Origin: Coffea arabica
Taxonomy: Eukaryota > Streptophyta > Magnoliopsida > Gentianales > Rubiaceae
NCBI RefSeq assembly: GCF_036785885.1
Contig: NC_092323.1
Coordinates: forward strand, 7,076,501 to 7,140,500
Direction of reading: 5' to 3'
DNA length: 64,000 nt
Shown here: positions 55,418 to 64,000 of the stretch, piece by piece
How positions within the stretch are numbered: the first letter of the stretch is position 1
Layout of the letters: the number at the start of each line of letters is the position of its first letter
The notes under the pieces: generated by a model
The model's input: only the letters and a program-made list of their open reading frames with translations
What the model was told of the DNA's origin: nothing
The model's database searches: none
Program-made: the position numbers and the translations under genes

Positions 55418-58270
55418 ATTAGGGAAATTCCAGCCGAAAACTACCAGATTAGCTACACTTACTTAAGAGCTGGTTGATGGTGCTGGAGAATCCGTGCTGA
55501 TGACTGATGACTGATGACTGAAACCGTGAAACGTAAGTCACTCGCGTAAGGGAGGGGGCATTTGTTGAAAGAGAAGGAAAAGCAGATCAAATGCGTGCGA
55601 TGGGTTAGAGGGAGAGAGAGAGAGAGAGAGAGATGGGTGGGGACGGAGGGGACAAGAAAGCGGCAATGGAACTTGTGTTGCCGGGTGGTGACCAGGACAT
55701 TTAACCTCCTTCTCTCCTTTTCCATCTTCATCCCCTTATCTCCGCAGCGCACCTCTCTATTTTTCTCTTCTTGCTCGTACCGAAAATAATGATGTCGCTT
55801 GGCTTTGGCGTTTATGCTAGTACACATAAACCAAAAGTAAATTCAAACCCACCAAAAAAAAAGAAGAAAAAGGAGAACCACAAAGATCATAGCTAGGTAA
55901 AATTAAGATCTTGGCTCTAATTACAACTCTTTTTTCTTGTGATCAGCCCGTCTTGAAAGACGATGGCCTCTTTAATTAGTTACATCAAACTCCTTTTTGA
56001 CCTAATTATTCATTTATTTCCACTAGGAAAAGAAAAGGAGAAAATCACAGAAATTAAAGTAGCTTGGTTATTATGGGTCTTCTTCTTCTATATATGATTA
56101 GATGCTACTTGGCAGTGGCACGCTTGGTCTCAATTCAACTCTCAAATGCCAACCCAAGAATTCAATTCATATTTCGTGCAGGTACTCGTCTCGTAGAGAG
56201 ATAGGTACCCATTCCCATAATCCCAACCCCAGAGGATATGGGAGTTTCCTCGCAACGACCCAAGATTTTACACATCACCACAGCTCATTCCATTTCAAGA
56301 CCCTATCCAAAAGTTGATTTTTGTTGTGCTTATTTATATTGGTTCTACAATAAAGACTTCGATTTTTTTTTTCTGACACAGTGGGTATCCGGGATTCAAC
56401 GAATTATTATTTCGGACTCGACTAATTCCACTACGCTTGTGCCCCCATCCTCCAGAAGACACAAGACATTAACAAGGGTCGAACCGCCGCGACCATTAGG
56501 TGTCAGGACCTTAAGAGGCTTCCCCAACAGCAGACAAGCCAACCCGGGGTAATAAAGACTCCGAATTCGGTGATGCCTTTTGCTAGCGTTAGAGAGGAGG
56601 AAAAAGGGGGGGGGGGGGTAAAAAGAGGTGAGGCAATTAACTTGTTTTTGAAGTTTTGTCATGTGAGTCGTGGCTGCTTAACGAAATCATGCCATCACAA
56701 TCAGCTTTTAACAAAGGAAAGAAGGCACATTTGAAGAAAGTGTGTGAGATTAATAAGTTGGTTCAAACTTCAAACCCAATGTCGGCGGTTTTTATGTCAT
56801 CTGAAAAGTCTTCTCACACTAGAAGAAAGTGTGAAGCCAGTACTTCGGGTTTAACCAACATTTTGATATGGCACTAAAAACCTGAGGTTGGAATAATTAA
56901 AAACTTGTCTCCAAAACTTGATTATCCACACCTAAAAAGCAATCGAGACTTGTAGCTTGCTCAAAAATTACCTTTCCCGTGAACCTAAAACCTTGGGCAT
57001 GCACCACTTGCAAAGATGAGCAGCAAAGGGTGAGATTACGTCCAAAAGGTTTTAATTTGTTTATTCGACGTCCGTCCTATTCTTCTAACCCCTTTGTTCA
57101 TGCTTTGAAGTAGTAATTTTTTTGCATCAACCTCAACAATTATAAAGTCTCTGGAGAACATTTTCAATGAATGATTACGTCTAACATTTTCAAGAAAGTT
57201 AATAGGAAAAAGTGGAAACAAAATGAAGAAACCACTCATGCATGCATCCACCGAAAATAAATGTAGAGATAAACATCATCCCCATCCCATCCAAGTATAC
57301 AGTATAGGCTCGAAAAGAGAGGAATTAATTGGGGATGGGGGGGCGTCCGATGGAAGGGATTGAGGGATGGATAGGGATCAAATTCATGGAGGGATCTGTG
57401 ATCTCGATTAGGTGATGCGGTATGAAGGTTTGAAAGTCAGGCTCAGAAGGGAATAATTAATAATTGAAGTAAGGATCAATCCCTAGTGGAAATGGTATGA
57501 GCCACATAGTTTGCGGGGCTGTGCCACGACAAAGGGACCCAATGCCGGTAGACTTCCGCTTTTGCAGGTGACTCTACTACCTACAGCCCTTCAAATGCAA
57601 TACTAAACCACCATATATTTGACAGCGAGAGCCAATGAATGAGGCCGTGCCCCCAAATCCAAATGAGGTGCCCTTCCGCACGCCCTTAATCTGCCAAGAA
57701 ATTAATAGACAACTTGTTGGTATTATTAGTCGTAACATCGGATGCTCTTTTAAGGTAACTATTAACCCACCCAACCAAAACATTTATTATTACATGTATT
57801 GTCTGACACTTCCGATTTCTTATCAGCACCTTCTTGACTAGATCTACAAGAAGATGAAAATTATCTACCATTACTTGTTCTTTTTTTTTTTTCCCTTTCC
57901 CTATTATTTACATGTACTGATAGCCTTTGATCTATTACCTGGATATGGTTAATACGATGATTCTTAACTGAATTAGGTACTGATGAGGGACTTTCATGCA
58001 GAAGATTGAAAGTCGTTGGCGAGCAAATACTCGAGAAAATCAAGAGCTTAACATTCATAATCGTAGAGCAAGCAATATTAACCCGGAATATTGATACTTA
58101 AACCCGGCTATTATCAGATGCTCACTCTTTAATATTAATTATGTTTTCTAGTCGGGTGGTATTTTATACCGGACCAACTTACAATAGCAACCATAGGGGG
58201 GGCGGGGGGGGGGGGGGACATTTAGCCATTAAATATCACGCCTAAAACAAATTGTCCTACCTTACTTATA
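55418..58270. other. Gene-poor spacer
   Basis: Contains a GA microsatellite (about 55611-55633) and G runs at 56606-56618 and 58204-58217. At about 56390-56560 there is a GC-richer patch with GGGTCGAACC that may be a retroposon fragment. No gene is supported. Confidence 0.35.
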
Positions 58271-58272
58271 CA

Positions 58273-58627
58273 TACTCCCTCCCTTTTTTTATAACTGGCG
58301 TTTAAGAATTTTGCTTTTAAGTACTTTTATCTGTCGTTGTATTATCCCCATGCAGCATTAATTATTTTTTCACAATTTTACCCTTTTATCTCTCTTTTCC
58401 AATACAGGGTTCTTAATTACTACTCCTAGTTTGGTGGGAGTTAGTTTGCATTGCTTTTGGTCTAGTAAAACAGCACCATTTAGTATTCTAGTGAGAGAAA
58501 ACATGGGTGAATTGGACAATTAATGAGGGTACAAAAGGAAAGTAGTGTATAGATTTAAACAATGAAAAACTTTTCTTAATTGGTGTGCAAAACCTTAAAC
58601 GTCAGTTATAAAAAAAGGGAGGGAGTA
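58273..58627. mobile_element. Stowaway MITE with TA TSD
   Basis: The element proper is 58275-58625 (351 bp). Its TIRs begin CTCCCTCCCTTTTTTTATAA and match for about 32 bases with one clear mismatch (GGCG versus GACG). A TA dinucleotide flanks each end. This is the Stowaway (Tc1/mariner-related) signature. There is no transposase frame. The near-identical TIRs suggest a fairly recent insertion. Confidence 0.93.
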
Positions 58628-58783
58628 GTTAATCTTGATCAATATACTCTAATACTACGAATAAAACGACGCGTCTGGCACGTTCTCTCACTTGGCCTGG
58701 AAAACATACTTATTATATATTTAGTAATAGTAGTTAGTAGTAGTTGGAAACATGTTCCAATGCATGGAATCCCAAAGACATCC

Positions 58784-58906
58784 ATGGAAATGGGAAAGGT
58801 CAATGCTGCTGCAATTTTTTGGTTGGTTTTGGTGGTTTTTGTGTGGGGCGGCCCGGAGCCGGAGGGGATCTCTCCTGTCTACGCTCTTGAGCCGAATCAA
58901 TATTGA
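58784..58906 (+). CDS. Possible small ORF with hydrophobic N-terminus
   Basis: The ORF starts ATGGAAATGGG and encodes about 40 residues: a short basic start, a hydrophobic stretch (AAAIFWLVLVVFVWG) and a polar tail ending LEPNQY. It has the look of a signal peptide, so it could be a secreted peptide or the first exon of a larger gene, but I found no convincing downstream exon and recognise no family. It may be chance. Confidence 0.18.
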   Translation: MEMGKVNAAAIFWLVLVVFVWGGPEPEGISPVYALEPNQY

Positions 58907-58909
58907 ATG

Positions 58910-61900
58910 CTCCTGTTCCGAAGAATAAATACACCTGAGATATACAGCTCACGTGTGAAAGATTTGTAGTACACAAGTACACCTGCAACAGGATCTTCTT
59001 TGTTTTCGAACTTGCCAGCGAATCGAATCACTCAGTACTCCGGTGTCCTTCCCCTTAAATTTGATTCTACTTTCTACTGCTGGTTAGGTCTATGTTAGTC
59101 GAATTTAAATTTAATTGGGTTGAGTTTCGATTTAATTTTATCTTCGACTAATTTTTAATGTAAACTCAAATTTGAACCCAATCCGAAATTCGAGCCTAGT
59201 CGAACTCAAACTTGAATCTTCTTGAGTTTTCAAATATATATGAGCCGATTTGCAAGCAAGTTAACGAGTTGCATTTCTCAGTACTCGATTTAAGTTCGAT
59301 AACTCGACTCAAGCTCGATGTTGGCTCACCAGCGACTTGATTTGATTGCAGCTTAGTGACGTTGTAGATGGGTTACAGAAATATCTGGCTAATTTGCAAC
59401 TTGTCACCAAAATGGTGCTTGGCTGCAAGAAGCTCAAGCACGTGCAACTGTGCTAGTTTATCATCTTATTTTTTGTTTCATGGCTAGGTGACAAGTTTAT
59501 GGGGGGCCAAGAAAATGCTTCCCATCCGGATCAAGATTAATACGAAGGCTGCTCAGTTACTTATCCTCTTTCAGTTTTTCTTCTTCTTCATTTTTTTTTT
59601 TATTCGCTTTCTTTTTTAGGGATTCAAGTTGTAGGATTCTACTATTGTCATCATCCGCAGCTGACTTTATAGAACTTTAGTTGCTTTCCGAGTAAAGAGA
59701 AAACCTGGATAAGCCAACGGACCTCTTTAATTGGTTGTTCAACCATAACTTCTACTATCTATAGGACCACAAGGTGAAAGATCAATCTTTTACGCAGATC
59801 ATTTCGGTCGATCAGCGTACCTGGAAAGATAAGGCTCCGACAACTCTCCATAAATTTGACAAGATTTCTTTTTTCCTCGTAAAATTTTTTTGCAAAGATA
59901 TCGATTCAGCGTACCTGGAAAGGAGAAAGAAATAATAGAAATGCTGCTCCAATGAGGTACAAACCTCTGCTATTAAAATTGTTGGGAGCCCTTTATGGCT
60001 GCGCATAGCATCCTTTCTCTTATATTTACTAGAGAGGAAAAAGAAAATTAAGTTCTCAAGTGCAGTATGAAGATAGGGCAAGGCGAAGTGATGTGATGTT
60101 GCTCTTGGTATCAATTACTAACCGGAAAATTGGAGACAACAAATCAAAATTGAATTGACATCTAAAACCGCTTAGGCTTGCTATACTAAGAGCCCGTCTG
60201 AATTTGAATTATTATTTTCTGAAATTTTTTGTAGAAAAATATACAATAGCGGCGTGAGGTAAATGAAAATCCAAACAAGGCATTTATGGAGAGAATTAGC
60301 ACTTTCTTTTTTCTTATTTTGTTTTTCAGGGGAAGATTATCAGTGACTATTTAATTAGTTAATCATAACCGACCGTGCTGAAATAATCCCTCGCTAATAG
60401 AGCAAACCAAAGACTAATCTTTAAGGTTTATGATTTGATTATGGCAGTGTGAAGCAAAAAATCAATCATCTAGGCCCAAATGCATTCCACCATTAATCAA
60501 CGATCGGCACTTGTGACGGGCCTAACAGCCTGAGTTTTGGGCCTAGTAGTTTCTGTCGTTGATTGGTCCAATGATCTGCCTTCTATTGAAGTCCGCCCAA
60601 TGCAAATGGACTTTTCTTACCTTCGGCCTAAACTGGGGTAGGAAAGGCTATGGTTTCCTTCCTTCGCAGACAGACATTTCTCTATTTTTTCGTTCTTGGA
60701 AGTTTGGAGAAGGTAACTAGCAGGAAAAAAGTGTGCACGAAATCTCGTCTCCTTTTCGTCTAATACCTTCAGCGTTATACTTCATCTAGGATCAATGCAG
60801 ACTTTGATGGCTAGTAGAACCATGATAAATGTGAGCAAAGAAAGGTGGTATTTGTTTGGTTTTTTTAACCCCTTCTCATGGGTAATGAGATTAATGACAA
60901 ATGTATAGGAAATGCTTCTGTTTTGGATAAAACAAACGATGTAGCGCCTTTAGAGTTGATGAAAAAAGGGTCAACGCGATATATAGGGAGTTCGGTTAAG
61001 AACAATGACAGCGAGAGAGTTTTCATTCATGTACAAAGATTTGTAAAGTAGAAGAAGAAGAAGAAAGAAAAAAATGATGAAAAAGGGTCGCGAGATAATT
61101 CAGTCACAATATTTGACTTTCAGTCATCAAGGAACAATTCGTAGGTTTCGTGAACAAGAGGTAATTTGCTACTGAAGTAGTATTACGATTATAGCCTAGG
61201 AGCCAATGTGTAGTTTAGCCTAGTATATTTTGTTTGTTGAAGAAGCATGCCCCATTGGTAGAAGGATACCCCATTGCAATAGATCAGCAAGAGATGGTGT
61301 TGGTGCAGCTGATTAGCCTAATCAACAACTTCAAGTCAAAAGAGAATTGCATTTGCACCGCACCTTAGCCATGTCTAGGTGAATCGCATATATACATATG
61401 CTATTAATGCCCATCCCTCATGAGGCAAAGATTAATTGCGGTAGAAACCGCGTCCATAAGTGCGCAAATACATGATTGCCAAAGAACAACGGACGGCTGA
61501 GATGACAAGCCAAGAATCGGAATGTCCAACCCTGTTCAGGATGTGATAGTCATAGACCCCATGGTTTCTGAGTGCTCTATTGTTCAGTCAATTTGCGGAA
61601 TAATAATGAGATGAAGTTCTTGTGAATTGTATCCATCATTTTATGCACGCTCTCCATTTTGTCTATTTTTTTCTTATTGAATCTGCCCTTCTAGAATTCC
61701 CTAGTTTTTCACCATTGAATCTGCCCTACAGCTTTACGCAACAGATTTTCTATTTAAAGGTGAGAAACTTGAAAATTTAAAGAAGCCCGGAATCCAATTT
61801 TTGCACGTTGGATTTTGGAAAGCTGAAGTAAATTGTCAGTATAAAATTGTTTCCATTACCCTGCCGGCGACTATCCATTCATCAAGTTATCTGGATTTTA

Positions 61901-62562
61901 CTAGATCGAATCAAGAACCGCACATCCAAGTATCATCTGCTTACTCTCCAAGGATAAGCACCAATGCCCCAGCGTCGTTTATTTTACGTCTGATGTGTTT
62001 TTGGTTATAATAATGCCACCCCGGCAAGCTCTACTCACAGCACTTTGCCAATTGGGAGCGTTGCTTGAAGCACGAAAAGAGTTCAGAGACATTCATATTC
62101 ACTTCTGAGCTTTTAAGGTTCAGTTTGAGGATTAATTATAATGTAATGAAATCAAATCATGATAGGAAATAGGGGGATATTTGGCTTACAGGCAAGTCTA
62201 AGATGCTATTCGAGAATGTCTGGATAAAGCATATGCTGCTTCAGAAATCCCATTTTGGCATTTGACTTGCCAGTTGCCAGGACTACGTACTTTGCCACGG
62301 TTATAGATTGGTTCCATGACAAGAAAATATCAAGTAAGGGAGCAGTGACCTGATTAGCATATTCCCTCGCGTCCTCAGATAAAACCAAAAAAAAAAAAAA
62401 AAAAAAAGATTAGAGGAATGATATCAACAGTGAAGACACAGCCAAAATACAAAGAGCAGTCGCATTAAAACTGACAGGGCAGCCTATTTTGAAGAAACAG
62501 AATCTTGCAGGAAAAATATTTAGACAAGTAGTTCACTGTCACCACGAACATCAAGTGGATGA
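58910..62562. other. Gene-poor spacer
   Basis: A CTCGA-rich repeat patch lies at 59090-59350. A short MITE-like pair (GCCCGTCTGAATTTGA and, inverted, GCCTTGTTTGGATTTTCA) lies at about 60190-60285. A direct repeat CAGCGTACCTGGAAAG occurs twice (about 59813 and 59909). No gene is supported. Confidence 0.35.
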
Positions 62563-64000
62563 TGTAACATCCCGATTATTAGGAGGTTGTTTGTGAAGAA
62601 AATATTAAAGTATATTTCTTCGGGTTTGATTTAAAACCTTATTTTGTTTTAAAAGACTAGAAACCCCAATATTTTAGTCAAAAACCCTAGTTTACTTGTG
62701 ACTAACCGGTTTTCTTAAATCTCTCACATTTTAATTGAAACCCTAATTTTAATCACTGGAATTGGAAAATTCCTCACGTTTTCTTAAAAATTTCCTTTTA
62801 TTTGGAAATTATTATTTATTAAAGCCCTACTATCCAATTATTCCATAATAAGTGCAAATGAGCCTAGAAAGTAGGGTTTCACTCTTCATTTTCAAGATTG
62901 GGCAAATTAGGGTTTTCGTGATTTTCCACCGGATGAATTTTCGGTACTGACCAAGGATCAATTTGGTGATTAAAAGTGACTCGTAAGTGATAAATAATAT
63001 GTGATTAGGAGCAATGAGATGAGATTAGTGAATAGGAAGTAAAAACCCTAGTACGTGTGTTTTTAAGAAAAACGGCGCGAACCGGCGGGACCCGCGCATT
63101 ACCGATTGAACGCACCAATTGACCACCACTTTCTTACCATATAAGTTTATTGATATTTGAGCAAAATATCTCCTCTCTCATGATGACTTCTTGACCAAAA
63201 ATTTGTGGCCAAAATGCAAGGAGAAGAAAGAGAAATTCTTGTGGTTGTAATTAAACCAAGTGTTGGCCAAACTTGTGGCTTAGATTACTCCTAATCTCTT
63301 GTCTTCTTAACTACTCAAGAACAGCCTTTCTTCTTCATTTTTCTGCCCCATAACCGAAATTAGAGAGAGAGAGAAAGACAAAGAGAGTTCATCTTGTTCT
63401 TCTCCAAATCTTGAAAAGTTTCTTCTATTCGCGCAAATCTACTCCGATTAAGTTGTTATCTAGCACAAAGGCTACCTACCGGTGTAATTTTCTTGAGGAG
63501 CAAAGGCCTTGAACACTTGTTTCTAGTTTCCTTGGAAAGGTATACATGCTAGAACCTTGATTCTCCGATTAAATGCGTGATTAGTTGCTAAATATGTCAC
63601 ATATGGTTGAATTATTGATGTATGTGGTGAAATAGAGGCTTGGATCATGATTTTCCATTTTATTGGAATTTTTACAGTTTCCCTATGATTCTTCTAGTGC
63701 TTACAATTTGGGGCTTTGATGTTTAAAGTTTAATATGGGAAGTTAAGATGGTGAAGCAAGCCAAAAATAAAGAAATTAGCATTTGATTTCAAGAATTTCC
63801 AGATTTCAGGAACTTGAAAATTCAGTTCTGCCCGTTTCTGTATCACCTAGTTAGAGGCCGAATTTGGCTTGGAATGAAACATGAAAGTTGTAGATAATGG
63901 TATTTTATAGGTGCCTACAAAATTTCAGCTCAATCGGAGCAACGTAGGACATGAAAAGTCCAAAATACCCTTACTGTTTTAAGTATTTCCCAAGCAGTCC
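62563..64000 (+). mobile_element. Probable LTR-retrotransposon LTR (Ty3/Gypsy-like), truncated by the window edge
   Basis: The block starts TGTAACATCCCGATT, a start common to plant Gypsy LTRs, and runs to the edge without an open frame. Near the right end it contains GAAAGTTGTAGATAATGG and AAAATTTCAGCTCAATCGGA, phrases typical of Tekay/Del-like LTRs. The partner LTR, primer-binding site and coding region would lie to the right. No complete element can be shown from here. Confidence 0.55.

Noticed and set aside
56238..56662. Overlapping open frames of about 100 residues on both strands
   Set aside because: Both cover a GC-richer patch with a GGGTCGAACC motif that looks like a repeat fragment; neither protein resembles a known family.
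59812..60114. 100-residue minus-strand open frame near a repeated CAGCGTACCTGGAAAG motif
   Set aside because: The protein is low complexity with no domain; the repeat is only 16 bases and has no other transposon features.
60651..60720. Possible first exon starting ATGGTTTCCTTCC with a donor-like AAGGTAAC
   Set aside because: The short frame has no partner exon and no recognised similarity.
62206..62388. Minus-strand frame containing DAREYANQ followed by a donor-like GT, preceded by a long T tract
   Set aside because: It looks like an isolated mini-exon, but no adjoining exon or family match could be found, so a gene is not supported.

Overview
The window is nuclear DNA from a flowering plant, almost certainly a eudicot. 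The genes have many short exons with GT-AG introns, the intergenic DNA is AT-rich, and all seven recognised proteins belong to plant or plant-type families: a starch synthase 5-like GT5 protein, an SPT2 chromatin protein, ATP-dependent PEP carboxykinase with a plant N-terminal extension, a DUS2-type tRNA dihydrouridine synthase, an RMD5/GID2 homologue, a WAV3-family RING/vWA protein, and an Aux/IAA of the IAA8/IAA9 type. The species cannot be named from the sequence alone.

Layout. The left part (1-16.3 kb) holds three minus-strand genes: the 5' half of an SS5-like gene running off the left edge (84-2396), an SPT2 homologue (3267-6793, noncoding leader to about 7.86 kb), and PEPCK (11319-16264). 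A 2.4-kb spacer separates PEPCK from the divergent plus-strand DUS2 gene (18712-23358). The plus-strand RMD5 gene (30755-31915) follows after a long noncoding stretch that probably contains a leader exon and a leader intron of about 3.5 kb. The convergent WAV3-type gene lies at 34342-36741 on the minus strand. After about 11.8 kb without a convincing gene comes the minus-strand Aux/IAA gene (48556-51514). From its GA-rich leader to the right edge (about 52.8-64 kb) I find no convincing protein gene. The window ends inside what looks like a retrotransposon LTR.

The intergenic DNA is full of small transposons, several with readable ends and target-site duplications (TSDs). There are two non-autonomous hAT elements with perfect 8-bp TSDs (9516-10422 and 40563-41946), a Stowaway MITE (58275-58625), and four Tourist/PIF-Harbinger-like elements with TAA or TTA TSDs (24057, 25189, 39341, 55265). 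There are also two SINE-like insertions (25677 and 47169). Nesting is visible twice: a Tourist-like MITE inside a hAT element, and a SINE inside a Tourist-like element. Long G or C homopolymers (10 to 28 bases) recur in the noncoding DNA.

The genes are ordinary neighbours in a plant chromosome and do not form a cluster or shared pathway. Two touch carbon metabolism (SS5-like, PEPCK), two are ubiquitin-ligase proteins (RMD5, WAV3-type), and the others act in chromatin, tRNA modification and auxin signalling. I found no new multi-gene system. The more unusual observations are the tRNA-like block inside a hAT element, an in-frame 60-bp tandem duplication in SPT2, a degenerate metal-binding motif in the WAV3-type vWA domain, and the altered KxGGL loop in the SS5-like protein.
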